Source of the DNA: Methylocystaceae bacterium
GTDB lineage: Bacteria; Pseudomonadota; Alphaproteobacteria; Rhodospirillales; Terasakiellaceae
Assembly (NCBI GenBank): GCA_013373265.1
Contig: JABXIC010000028.1
Span: 1 to 44,816 of the forward strand
Length of the DNA stretch: 44,816 bases
Reading direction: 5' to 3'
Shown here piece by piece: positions 24,522 to 33,623 of the stretch. Made by a program: the position numbers and the translations under genes. The notes beneath the pieces were generated by a model. It had not been told where the DNA came from. It did no database searches and saw only the letters and a program-made list of their open reading frames with translations. Numbering within the stretch: the stretch's first letter is position 1; each line of letters begins with the position of its first letter.

Positions 24522-27180
24522 GATTGAGCAAATTGTGCATGAGGCGTGTCAGTTGATCAATGGATGCCGGTTTTTGTAAATAGGCGCTGACACCAAATTC
24601 ACGGGCATTTTCGCGGTGAATGTTTTTGTCATAGCCGGAAATCATGATGATCGGGATATCGTTTTTGATCTTGAGGATTTTCTGTGCCAATTTGTCGCCT
24701 GTCATATGGGGCATGGATTGGTCTGTAATAATCATTTGATATTTAACCGGATTGGTTTGAAAAGCATTAAAGGCCTCTACGCTGTCATTAAAAGATTCAA
24801 CCCTGTAATTTGCAGTTTGCAAAAGTTCAGTGAGAAAGTTCGTGTTGAGTTCTTCATCATCGACAATCAGGACAAGTTCTTGATTACCTTTTGTCATGTG
24901 GGAGTTATCGATTTCTTCAACGGGGGCGATGCTGGTGACGGGGAGATAAATTTCAAATGTTGTACCGACACCGACCTGGCTGTGGGCCAGAACACTGCCA
25001 TTATGATTTTTGACAATCCCGTGCACCATGGACAGCCCCAATCCTGTGCCTTCTCCACTTTTTTTCGTAGTGAAAAAAGGATCGTAGATACGGGTTAAGA
25101 CATCTTCATCCATCCCACTACCGGTGTCGCTTATGGTCAGCTTTACATGGGGACCGGGCTTTAAATTAGTGGTCTGGGCGGCAATTTTATTTGTTACTTT
25201 TACTTCTGCTAACTTAACAGTCATAGTGGCATCTTTGCTGCCCATGGCATGATTGGCATTGGTACATAAATTGATGATGATTTGTTGAATTTGTGTACTG
25301 TCGGCAATGACAGGGGCGATCTTTTCGGGAATGTCGCTGTTGATTTGAATGTTTGCAGGTGTTGTGTTTTGTACCAGTTCCATGGCCTCTTCAATGACGG
25401 GGGCAAGATTGATACTTTTCATCTCACCATCGCTATTTCTGGAGAAGGTCAAAATCTGGGCAACCATATCAGCACCACGCCGGGCAGATTTTTCAATCTT
25501 TTTGATGCGTTCATGATTGGGATCATCTGGTGGAATTTTAAGCTCCAATAGGGCAGCATATCCTAAGATCGGGGTGAGGATGTTATTAAAATCATGTGCA
25601 ATACCGCCTGCTAACGTGCCAATGGTTTCCATTTTTTGAGCTTGGCGCAGTTGTTTTTCCAATTGGCGGCGTTGTTCTTCCTGACGTTTGCGCACGGTGA
25701 TGTCGGTGATGAAACCAACTGCAATTGGTTTCTCGCTTAAACTTTCAGGAAGAACCGAAGAGTTAATTTCAACCGGAATGACTTTGCCATCTTTTCTTTT
25801 AAGTCGCAGTTCGTATGTTTGATGCAAGTCGGCTTTGGCGGCTTCGGCATGGCGCAAAAGGATCGCATGATCTTCTTCAGATACAAAATCACGACAAGGT
25901 TGGCCGATCATTTCTTCATACGTATAGCCTAATAAGTTATGGAGTGCGGAATTGGTGTCGAGCATTTCTAAAGTTGTCAGATCGACAACGGCGAAGCCTT
26001 CCAAGGTAGCCTCAATGATGGTTTGGAACTTGCTTTCGCGTTCTCTCAAGGCTTGTTCTGCTTCTTTGTTGGCCGTGATGTCTTGGCCGGAACTCAATAC
26101 GCCAATGGGGGTGCCTTTGTTGTCATATTCAATCGCCGTGTGCCAGAAGATATGTTTTACTTGGCCGTCTTTTGTCAGGAGATCATTTTCATAATATGTG
26201 GTTCTGTTTTGGGTCGTGTTCTGAGCACTGGGTTCAAATAAGCGATCAAAGATTTGGCGATGGATTGATTTGGCTTCTGGTTTTTGTGAGAGTTCAAACC
26301 AGTCGTGCCCAACAATTTCATGTTCTTTATAGTTCATCAGGTCCAGGCCACGTTGGTTCATCATGATGACCGTGCCATCTTTATCCAGTCGCAGGATGAT
26401 GGCTTCGGCAATTTTTAAATATTGCTCAGTTTCGTTTTTTTGCCGTTTGAGCTCTTGTTCCGCCGTATCACGTGCGTTGAGGTGTGCGCCAATAACGCGT
26501 AGTAAATTGTTACACGCGTTTGTCACTTCTTTAAATTCTGTTTGATCCAGTGATGAATCTAATTCCAGGCGGCTTTGTGCCGGTTTTTGCGGATCAATCT
26601 TCGTGAAATCACTGGCTAAAATTTGCAAAGGACGGGTCACCCGTTTGTAAAACAGGAAGAGCAAGACGATGGAAACGACAAAACTTTGTAGAATGGTAGC
26701 GGTTAAGATGGAGATAGCACGCTCTAAAAAGGCATTGACGGTTTCATGCGGGGCGACTTTTATGGTTAAGGCACCAATATTTCGCGCATCAACTTTATTG
26801 CTTAATAATGGAAAATAATAATCATATTGGGGGGCAAAGAGATATTGTGTGATCATTTGGTATGGCAGATCACCTTTGTATCTATTTAAATTTGTCATCA
26901 ATTCGTTGTTTTCATCATAAATGCTGACACCGATGACAGGGGCAAATTCAAATAAGCCGGAAGCAACCTCGCCAGCCAGTTCATTATCGAATGAATAGAC
27001 AGCTTTGACCGCAGAGCGTTCGATTGATTTTACAACTTCATGAACGCGGTTATTCAGGTTGTCGAGACGCTGTTGATAATCCCAGATGACTTGAATAGTA
27101 CCAATAGCCAATCCCAGACATAGGGTGAGCAACACGACCGTGCGTGTCATTTTATATGCAATGGAATGCCGTGATTTCAT
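24514..27180 (-). CDS. Hybrid sensor histidine kinase with two PAS domains and receiver
   Basis: An 888-aa membrane hybrid kinase. Membrane helices at about 13-33 and 157-178 enclose a ~120-residue periplasmic sensor. A HAMP-like linker (about 179-240) leads to two PAS/PAC domains (about 250-375 and 382-498), HisKA with H529 in the GGIAHDFNN H-box, a HATPase domain (NANHAMG, DTGSGM, GTGLGLS) and a C-terminal receiver with D820 in MIITDQSMPHMTG. The HDFNN-type H-box places it in the family of one- or two-PAS hybrid kinases distinct from the H404 kinase upstream. It is divergent from the MBL-cNMP gene; the two could be functionally paired, but this is inference. Confidence 0.92.
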   Translation of the reverse strand: MKSRHSIAYKMTRTVVLLTLCLGLAIGTIQVIWDYQQRLDNLNNRVHEVVKSIERSAVKAVYSFDNELAGEVASGLFEFAPVIGVSIYDENNELMTNLNRYKGDLPYQMITQYLFAPQYDYYFPLLSNKVDARNIGALTIKVAPHETVNAFLERAISILTATILQSFVVSIVLLFLFYKRVTRPLQILASDFTKIDPQKPAQSRLELDSSLDQTEFKEVTNACNNLLRVIGAHLNARDTAEQELKRQKNETEQYLKIAEAIILRLDKDGTVIMMNQRGLDLMNYKEHEIVGHDWFELSQKPEAKSIHRQIFDRLFEPSAQNTTQNRTTYYENDLLTKDGQVKHIFWHTAIEYDNKGTPIGVLSSGQDITANKEAEQALRERESKFQTIIEATLEGFAVVDLTTLEMLDTNSALHNLLGYTYEEMIGQPCRDFVSEEDHAILLRHAEAAKADLHQTYELRLKRKDGKVIPVEINSSVLPESLSEKPIAVGFITDITVRKRQEEQRRQLEKQLRQAQKMETIGTLAGGIAHDFNNILTPILGYAALLELKIPPDDPNHERIKKIEKSARRGADMVAQILTFSRNSDGEMKSINLAPVIEEAMELVQNTTPANIQINSDIPEKIAPVIADSTQIQQIIINLCTNANHAMGSKDATMTVKLAEVKVTNKIAAQTTNLKPGPHVKLTISDTGSGMDEDVLTRIYDPFFTTKKSGEGTGLGLSMVHGIVKNHNGSVLAHSQVGVGTTFEIYLPVTSIAPVEEIDNSHMTKGNQELVLIVDDEELNTNFLTELLQTANYRVESFNDSVEAFNAFQTNPVKYQMIITDQSMPHMTGDKLAQKILKIKNDIPIIMISGYDKNIHRENAREFGVSAYLQKPASIDQLTRLMHNLLNQK

Positions 27181-27475
27181 GCCTGCTCTGGCCCGCCTTC
27201 ATTATAATCTTAGGGTATTTTGCAAGATAACGCCTATGTTTCGCAATGGAATTAATCGTCGGTAAGTGTATTTACTTATATGCTTTTTTATATTTTTGCG
27301 TCTATTCTGTATTATAAGTACGTTCTTGCTTGTGTTTAAAATACAATATTGCGGTTGTTTGACTTTTGTTAATAAACTGGTGGTATCTTCAATAGACGTA
27401 GTGGGAAAGAAGGTTAGGGTTTTCGGCTAAGTATCTGAGAAAATAAGCAAATTACAATAACAGGTAAACGGGCGC

Positions 27476-29674
27476 ATGGCGCATATTCGTAAAGTAAATG
27501 TATCGACAGGCATAGAATGGGTGGAAGTTCCGGAGGCGGGGGTCTTCATTCTATGTGGTTGTCCACCAGATAGCGTCAAGCATTTGATGAAAATCGGTCT
27601 GATTATTCCGACCGAGCGTGAAGGTTGGAAATTTGAAACGGGACCCAATGCAATTTTATTGTCCGATGTGATTTTGCAAAATGGTAGTTTTACCAATATG
27701 GCAGAATTCCCGGTGCTGCAAATGCTCTATCGCCAAGGGACTTTAATTCCAAACCACCCCAACAACACGGGTGCCAAACCGATTTTGATCGGTGCGCAAG
27801 ACCAGATTAATGCGCAGATGGAATATATTCATCGCGGTAATTATGGTCTGGTGAATGAAGAAGAATTAATTGCAGGCGGTGTCTCTCCTGAAGAAGCCAA
27901 AGTGATGATGCGTATGAAGTTACGCTTTGCTTTTGGTGCCATTCATCATCCCAGCGCCTTGTTAGATAGTCGTGTGGTGAAGGATGAAGCTGTCGAGATT
28001 AAAAACGGTGTCTTTGTAAAACGTCTTGCGCTTAATCAGTTTGAAGTTTCTTATAAAGGCGAAAGCATCGATGTGGATTTACGCCTTGAACCTTTGGAAC
28101 ATTACGTTCCGTCCTATCCGTTGGGCTATCATCAGGTAAACAGAGACAGTTTCTCAATCATCCATTCCGGTGATGGTGATGGGTGGGACGTTAATCGGCC
28201 GACCATGTCCAGTGTCATTTTTTACCAAGGCAAAATCTTTCTTGTGGATGCTGGACCAAATGTGCGCGTGACACTGCAATCTCTGGGCATAGGTATCAGT
28301 GAAGTGGATGGTATTTTCCACACTCACTCCCATGATGACCATTTTGCCGGCTTGCCGGCTTTTATCCGTTCGGATCGTAAAATCAATTATTATGCTGCAC
28401 CTTATGTGCGTGCGTCTGTTGCGAAAAAATTGTCGGCCTTATTGTCCATTGATGAAAAGCGCTTTGAAGACTTTTTCAATATCAATGATCTAAAAGTTGA
28501 TGAATGGAACGATGTTGCAGGCCTTGAAGTGCGCCCGCGTTTGTCGCCTCATCCGGTGGAAACCGCGATCTTGCAGTTTAGAGCCCTGGGCCCTGATGGA
28601 TATAAAACCTACGGGCATTATGCTGATATTGTCTCGTTGAGTGTCCTGAAAGGGATGATCAATGAAGACGAAAGTGCCCCGGGTGTGTCTCAAGCCTTTT
28701 TTGATCGTACGCGCGAACAATATCTTGAAACGATGGATGTGAAGAAAATCGACGTGGGCGGTGGTTTGATCCATGGGGATTCAGCTGACTTTAAATCTGA
28801 TAAATCCGGCAAAATCATTTTGTCCCATACGGCCTTGGCCTTGCGTGCAGACCAGCGTGAAATCGGTTCTGGCGCACCGTTTGGAACCAGCGATATTTTG
28901 ATCCCGTCCTATCAGGACAATGCCCGTAGGTATGCGTTTGAATATCTGCGCGAATATTTCCCGACAGTGCCGACACATGCGCTGCGCACGTTAATGAATA
29001 CATCTATGGTGACGTTTAACCCGGAAACCATCTTGTTGAAAGAGGGGGAACCGGTTGAACATATTTATTTGCTGTTGACCGGATCGGTTGAAATGATCAA
29101 AACCTCCAGCAATCTGCATGCGCTGGTTTCAGCCGGTTCTTTGGTGGGGGAAATTACCGCCTTACATAATTTGCCCGCTATGGAAACCTATCGCGCGCTG
29201 ACCTTTATTAAAGCGCTGCGTATTCCGACCAAGCTTTATCACAATATCGTTGAAAAATATAAGCTCTTTGGCGATATCTTGCGCCTGATGGAAGGGCGGG
29301 AGTTTTTACAATCAACCTGGTTGTTTGGCGAGTCATTGTCTTATACCACGCAAAACAGAATTGCAGACGAGATGGTGTGTCATCATATCAAGAAGGGTGA
29401 GAGCCACAGTTTGCAAGAATATGATGGCATTGCCATTGTCAAAGAAGGGACGGCAAAACTCTATCGTGATGATGTGTTGTTGGAAGAAGTGTCACGCGGT
29501 GATTTCTTTGGTGAAGACGCCATCATATTGGATCGTCCCAGCCATTACCGTGTTGAAGCGGAAAGTGCTTTCGAATTTTGCACTGTGGGTGGGGATATCC
29601 TGCGTGATATTCCAATCGTGCAATGGAAATTGATCGAAAGTATGGAACGCCGACGACACCTTTTGGTCAAATGA
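27476..29674 (+). CDS. MBL-fold protein fused to two cyclic-nucleotide-binding-like domains
   Basis: A 732-aa multidomain protein. Residues ~1-200 are a domain I do not recognise, beginning with a small beta-rich part (GIEWVEVPEAGVFILCGCPP). Residues ~210-480 form a metallo-beta-lactamase domain with metal motif HTHSHDDH (H284, H286, D288, H289) and later H433 and H451 as candidate ligands. Residues ~500-605 and ~610-725 are two cNMP-binding-like folds (ILLKEGEPVEHIYLLLTG and SRGDFFGEDAIIL). The PRAA-type phosphate-cassette arginine is not obvious in either, so nucleotide binding is uncertain. It has no membrane helix. It is divergent from the hybrid kinase and convergent on phnF. Possibly an intracellular signal-controlled oxygen-, nitric-oxide- or nucleotide-related hydrolase. 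Confidence 0.8.
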   Translation: MAHIRKVNVSTGIEWVEVPEAGVFILCGCPPDSVKHLMKIGLIIPTEREGWKFETGPNAILLSDVILQNGSFTNMAEFPVLQMLYRQGTLIPNHPNNTGAKPILIGAQDQINAQMEYIHRGNYGLVNEEELIAGGVSPEEAKVMMRMKLRFAFGAIHHPSALLDSRVVKDEAVEIKNGVFVKRLALNQFEVSYKGESIDVDLRLEPLEHYVPSYPLGYHQVNRDSFSIIHSGDGDGWDVNRPTMSSVIFYQGKIFLVDAGPNVRVTLQSLGIGISEVDGIFHTHSHDDHFAGLPAFIRSDRKINYYAAPYVRASVAKKLSALLSIDEKRFEDFFNINDLKVDEWNDVAGLEVRPRLSPHPVETAILQFRALGPDGYKTYGHYADIVSLSVLKGMINEDESAPGVSQAFFDRTREQYLETMDVKKIDVGGGLIHGDSADFKSDKSGKIILSHTALALRADQREIGSGAPFGTSDILIPSYQDNARRYAFEYLREYFPTVPTHALRTLMNTSMVTFNPETILLKEGEPVEHIYLLLTGSVEMIKTSSNLHALVSAGSLVGEITALHNLPAMETYRALTFIKALRIPTKLYHNIVEKYKLFGDILRLMEGREFLQSTWLFGESLSYTTQNRIADEMVCHHIKKGESHSLQEYDGIAIVKEGTAKLYRDDVLLEEVSRGDFFGEDAIILDRPSHYRVEAESAFEFCTVGGDILRDIPIVQWKLIESMERRRHLLVK

Positions 29675-30394
29675 TTAATTGCCTTGTACAAGAAGCTGAA
29701 CCCGGTCACTTGAAAAACTTGTGATACCAAACTCGATTGGTTTACCCACCACATCGACATCAATGCTTTCCGTTTGCAAGATGGGCTTGTTTTTGGCTTG
29801 CTTGAGTAGATTTGCGACTTTGGCAGAAGGAATTTGGGCGATGATGCGCGTTTGCTTGCGGGTATAATCGTAAATACCGTAGCTTTTAAGACTTTCCGTC
29901 AAAGATTTTGTTTCAATAAAGATTTGATCTATGCCTTTGAAACGGTTTTGCGGCAAGTAGCTGATGGAATGGGCAAGTGGGATATCATCTGCCACACTAA
30001 TAGACTCTAGATAAATCAATGCGCTGCCGATCGGTACGTCAAGATGTTTGGCGATGGCTTTGGAGGCGTCAATAACTTCTGATTTGATCAGTTGCTTATC
30101 CGGCAGGCGATGACGCCCGGTGACAATTTGCGAAAACCGGGTGCGGCTGCCCAAGGGATAATCCAGCAGAGCTTCTTGCACAAAGGTCCCCCGGCCTTGT
30201 TCCACACGGGTGACATTGGCTTCTGTCAGGGCGGCAATGGCGCTTCTGACGGTGTGACGATTAACTTCAAAACGTTTGGCAAGTTCATTTTCTGTGGGCA
30301 GTTTTTCCCCCGGTTTAAATATGCCTTGGGCGATATCACGTAATAATTGCCGTTCAATCTGCTTCCAGATGGCTTCACCCTTTTGCCATTTCAT
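29675..30394 (-). CDS. phnF: GntR/HutC-family phosphonate regulator PhnF
   Basis: A 239-aa regulator with an N-terminal winged helix-turn-helix (about 10-72: ELAKRFEVNRHTVRSAIAAL and GRGTFV) and a C-terminal UTRA effector domain (about 90-235). The position next to phnG identifies it as PhnF, which represses C-P lyase genes in other bacteria. The ATG has AGGAG upstream. It is divergent from phnG, and both operon promoters carry a TCTAGACA motif that is the likely binding site. The stop is directly next to the MBL-cNMP stop (convergent). Confidence 0.93.
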   Translation of the reverse strand: MKWQKGEAIWKQIERQLLRDIAQGIFKPGEKLPTENELAKRFEVNRHTVRSAIAALTEANVTRVEQGRGTFVQEALLDYPLGSRTRFSQIVTGRHRLPDKQLIKSEVIDASKAIAKHLDVPIGSALIYLESISVADDIPLAHSISYLPQNRFKGIDQIFIETKSLTESLKSYGIYDYTRKQTRIIAQIPSAKVANLLKQAKNKPILQTESIDVDVVGKPIEFGITSFSSDRVQLLVQGN

Positions 30395-30444
30395 TGATTT
30401 TTCTCCTAAAAATTAACCGTCATAAAATCTTCACCACGCAACGG

Positions 30445-30473
30445 TTGCACTTGGAATTTATCCGATATATAAC
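30445..30473 (+). promoter_or_regulatory. Candidate sigma-70 promoter of phnG operon
   Basis: TTGCAC (30445-30450) and TATAAC (30468-30473) are separated by exactly 17 bp. Transcription would begin near 30480, about 48 bp before the phnG start and just ahead of the palindromic operator. Confidence 0.55.
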
Positions 30474-30488
30474 AGAAATAGATATAGA

Positions 30489-30513
30489 TGTCTAGACAAA
30501 TATGTAATTTGTC
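30489..30513 (+). promoter_or_regulatory. Candidate PhnF operator at the phnG promoter
   Basis: TGTCTAGACA (30489-30498) is a perfect palindrome. Overlapping it, GACAAAT (30495-30501) and ATTTGTC (30507-30513) form a second inverted repeat with a 5-bp spacer. The element lies just downstream of the predicted start site, a position suited to repression. The TCTAGACA core recurs upstream of phnC. Confidence 0.55.
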
Positions 30514-30527
30514 GAAAGGAGAATTGA

Positions 30528-31010
30528 GTGACCGACACTTTAGAAAAAAATACCGATGGCACAGTTGATGTCGCGACACGTCAACATTGGATATCCGTTT
30601 TATCGCGGTCTTCATCCAATGAATTATGTGCTTATTGGGAAGACCTTTCACCGGGTCTGACTTACAGCATGTTGCGCCAACCCGAAACAGGACTGGTGAT
30701 GGTGCGCGCACGAGCGGGCGGAAAAGGACAACGTTTCAATCTTGGTGAAGCGTCTGTGACACGTTGTTCTGTCAGCATGGAAACCGGAGAGGTCGGTCAC
30801 GGCTATGTCACAGGTCGCAACAAACGCCATGCGGAAATGGCGGCTGCCTTTGATGCTTTATTGCAAAATGAAAATTGGACAGCGCGTCTGTTAGAAAATG
30901 TGATCGCACCGATTGATGAGCGTCTTCAAAAAAGCAAGAACGAGCGCCAAGCTAAAGTCGCCTCTACAAAGGTTGATTTCTTCACCATGGTCAGAGGAGA
31001 AGACGAATGA
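30528..31010 (+). CDS. phnG: C-P lyase subunit PhnG
   Basis: A 160-aa subunit of the PhnGHIJ carbon-phosphorus lyase core complex. It matches the PhnG family in its RQHWISVLSRSSSNEL start and GVG-like TGRNKRHAEMAAAFDAL segment. The start is GTG, seven bases after AAAGGAG. The next gene overlaps by 4 bp. With PhnH, PhnI and PhnL it catalyses the transfer of the phosphonate to ribose by displacing adenine from ATP; PhnG itself is a structural partner in the complex. Confidence 0.95.
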   Translation: MTDTLEKNTDGTVDVATRQHWISVLSRSSSNELCAYWEDLSPGLTYSMLRQPETGLVMVRARAGGKGQRFNLGEASVTRCSVSMETGEVGHGYVTGRNKRHAEMAAAFDALLQNENWTARLLENVIAPIDERLQKSKNERQAKVASTKVDFFTMVRGEDE

Positions 31011-31630
31011 GCACTCAACAAAATCAAGTTGCCGGTTTTTCAATTCCCGGATTTAGTAATCCGATTTTTGATTCAACGGACGTTTTCAGAAAGGTGTTGT
31101 CGGCCATGTCCCGCCCCGGTGAAATTCAAACTATCAAAGCGCCTTCTGCCCATCCTGAAAGTTTAAATCCAACCAGTTCGGCAATCTTATTGGCTTTGGC
31201 TGATATGGAAACCGAAGTTTGGCTTGCCCCTGAAATGGATAGTATTGAGGCACGCAATTACCTGAAATTTCATACAGGGTGCAAAGTGGTTGAAGATCCG
31301 AAAGACAGCAAGTTTGCGGTGGTCAATACCGATACAGGGATTGATGTTTATAACAAGCTGAAGGTTGGCAGTGCGGAATATCCAGATCGTTCTGCAACAG
31401 TGATTATGATGGTTGATGATATCAGCAATGATCACGATATAACTTTGAAAGGGCCGGGGATAAAAGTTAGTAACACCTTAAAAGTAGAACATGTCGCCCA
31501 AGAGTTTTGGTATTGGTTTGAAGAAAATACCCGATTATTTCCTTGTGGTGTGGATGTGATCTTTGCCAGTGCAGAACAAATCGCCGCCGTACCCCGTACC
31601 ATTAAAGTGGAGCACGCCTCATGTATGTAG
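31007..31630 (+). CDS. phnH: C-P lyase subunit PhnH
   Basis: A 207-aa PhnH, a PLP-transferase-fold protein without PLP that is part of the C-P lyase core. The start (GFSNPIFDSTDVFRKVLSAMSRPG) and the LFPCGVDVIFAS segment are typical. It overlaps phnG by 4 bp and phnI by 10 bp, which indicates translational coupling across the operon. Confidence 0.95.
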   Translation: MSTQQNQVAGFSIPGFSNPIFDSTDVFRKVLSAMSRPGEIQTIKAPSAHPESLNPTSSAILLALADMETEVWLAPEMDSIEARNYLKFHTGCKVVEDPKDSKFAVVNTDTGIDVYNKLKVGSAEYPDRSATVIMMVDDISNDHDITLKGPGIKVSNTLKVEHVAQEFWYWFEENTRLFPCGVDVIFASAEQIAAVPRTIKVEHASCM

Positions 31631-32730
31631 CCGTAAAAGGTGGGGAAAAAGCCATTGCCAATGCCCACAAACTTTTGGCGGAAGATCGCCGTGGTTGCCC
31701 CGATGTGGATGAACTACAGACGCGCCAAATTTCAGAACAGCTTGGTCTGGGTGTCAGCCGTATTATGGCGGAAGGCTCCCTTTATGATAAAGACCTTTGC
31801 GCCCTTGCCATGAAACAAGCGCGTGGGGATATGATTGAAGCGATCTTTTTGATCCGTGCCTATCGCACCACATTGCCGCGTTTTTCTTATAGTGTGCCCG
31901 TGGATACCAGCAAGATGGATATTGACCGTCGTATCTCGGCCACCTTTAAGGATTTACCCGGCGGGCAGATTTTGGGGCCGACCTTTGATTATACCCATCG
32001 CCTGATTGATTTTACATTGGAAGCCGATGAACAAGTGCCCAAGGCCAATACGTCCGAGGCTGGCTTGGATGACGACATGCCACGCGTCTTGGATAATCTG
32101 CTCAAAGGTGAAGGCCTGATTCAGAGCGAAGCGGTTGTGGAAGATGAAGATAGTCAAGCCGTTGGCGATCTGACCCGTGAACCGTTGGAATTTCCAGCCA
32201 ATCGGGATGTCCGTTTGCAAAATCTGGCGCGCGGGGATGAAGGTTTTGTCTTAGCATTGGGCTATTCGACGCAGCGCGGGTATGCCAGAAGCCATGCCTT
32301 TGTTGGTGAAATCCGTTTTGGGAAAGCCTCTTTGGTGATTGAGCCGGAAGAACTGGGCTTTGCCATTGATATCGGTGATATCGAATTGACCGAATGTGAA
32401 ACCGTCAACCAGTTTCAAGGATCCAAAACAGAACCGCCACAATTTACCCGTGGGTACGGTCTGGCCTTTGGTCAAAATGAACGCAAAGCCATTTCTATGG
32501 CATTGGTGGATCGGGCCTTGCGTGCGCGTGAATTGGGTGAAGATATTGTTGCTGCCGTACAGGATGAAGAATTTGTCCTGTCCCATAGCGACAATATCCA
32601 GTCCACCGGATTTGTCGAACATATCAAGCTGCCACACTATGTGGATTTCCAATCTGAACTGGAATTGGTGCGCCGGATGCGCCGTGACCTTGAAGAGAAA
32701 AACATTTCTGAAAAACAGGCGGCGGAGTAA
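31621..32730 (+). CDS. phnI: C-P lyase subunit PhnI
   Basis: A 369-aa PhnI, the nucleosidase-like subunit that releases adenine from ATP as phosphonate is coupled to C1' of ribose. The start MYVAVKGGEKAIANAH is diagnostic. Close to the middle, YSTQRGYARSHAFVGEIRFG is also a PhnI signature. It begins within the last 10 bp of phnH and is followed by phnJ after 5 bp. Its length is normal for the family. Confidence 0.97.
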   Translation: MYVAVKGGEKAIANAHKLLAEDRRGCPDVDELQTRQISEQLGLGVSRIMAEGSLYDKDLCALAMKQARGDMIEAIFLIRAYRTTLPRFSYSVPVDTSKMDIDRRISATFKDLPGGQILGPTFDYTHRLIDFTLEADEQVPKANTSEAGLDDDMPRVLDNLLKGEGLIQSEAVVEDEDSQAVGDLTREPLEFPANRDVRLQNLARGDEGFVLALGYSTQRGYARSHAFVGEIRFGKASLVIEPEELGFAIDIGDIELTECETVNQFQGSKTEPPQFTRGYGLAFGQNERKAISMALVDRALRARELGEDIVAAVQDEEFVLSHSDNIQSTGFVEHIKLPHYVDFQSELELVRRMRRDLEEKNISEKQAAE

Positions 32731-32735
32731 CAGTC

Positions 32736-33623
32736 ATGACACAAATACAAAGCGAATATAACTTTGCCTATTTAGATGAACAGACCAAACGCATGATTCG
32801 CCGCGCGATCTTAAAAGCCGTGGCAATTCCGGGGTATCAAGTCCCTTTTGCGGGTCGTGAAATGCCCATGCCGTATGGTTGGGGCACGGGTGGTGTGCAG
32901 GTTACCGCCGCTGTCTTGGCCCCTCAGGATATCTTAAAGGTGATTGACCAAGGCAGTGATGACACCACTAATGCCGTGAGCATCCGTCAATTTTTTGCCA
33001 AGACCGCCAATGTGGTCACGACAGAAAAAACGACTGAGGCGACGATTATTCAGACCCGCCACCGCATACCGGAAACACCGTTGAATGAAGATCAAATTCT
33101 TGTCTATCAAGTGCCGATCCCTGAACCTTTGCGTTTTTTGGAACCGCGTGAAGTTGAAACGCGTAAAATGCATGCCTTGGAAGAATATGGCCTGATGCAT
33201 GTGAAATTATATGAAGATATTTCGCGCCACGGTCATATTGCTACCACTTATGCCTATCCGGCAAAAGTGGACGGGCGTTATGTGATGGATCCTTCACCGA
33301 TCCCGAAATTTGATAATCCTAAAATGAACATGTGTCCGGCCCTTCAGTTGTTTGGCGCGGGACGGGAAAAACGGATTTACGCCATTCCACCTTATACGCA
33401 AGTAACCAGCCTTGATTTTGAAGATTATCCGTTTGAAATCCAGAAGTGGGAAGAAAACTGCGCTCTTTGCGGGGCTGAAGATACGTTCCTTGATGAAGTG
33501 ATTTTGGATGATCAGGGCAATCGTATGTTTGTTTGTTCTGATTCAGATTACTGCAATGACAGGCAAGCCCAAGGTCATCGCGGTGAAGCCAACCGTGAAG
33601 ATGAGATGGAGGCCGCCCAATGA
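32736..33623 (+). CDS. phnJ: C-P lyase catalytic subunit PhnJ (radical SAM)
   Basis: A 295-aa radical-SAM enzyme that breaks the carbon-phosphorus bond of 5-phosphoribosyl-1-phosphonate to give the 1,2-cyclic phosphate and a hydrocarbon. The unusual cluster cysteines C242, C245, C267 and C273 (CALC, then VCSDSDYC) match the PhnJ pattern, and G33 in AIPGYQVPF corresponds to the glycyl radical site described for E. coli PhnJ (Gly32). Overlaps phnK by 4 bp. All residues needed for activity appear intact. Confidence 0.97.
   Translation: MTQIQSEYNFAYLDEQTKRMIRRAILKAVAIPGYQVPFAGREMPMPYGWGTGGVQVTAAVLAPQDILKVIDQGSDDTTNAVSIRQFFAKTANVVTTEKTTEATIIQTRHRIPETPLNEDQILVYQVPIPEPLRFLEPREVETRKMHALEEYGLMHVKLYEDISRHGHIATTYAYPAKVDGRYVMDPSPIPKFDNPKMNMCPALQLFGAGREKRIYAIPPYTQVTSLDFEDYPFEIQKWEENCALCGAEDTFLDEVILDDQGNRMFVCSDSDYCNDRQAQGHRGEANREDEMEAAQ

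Noticed and set aside
27476-29674. MBL-cNMP protein as the missing PhnP
   Set aside because: PhnP is a ~250-aa single MBL domain; this 732-aa protein has extra domains, a different orientation and is outside the phn operons.
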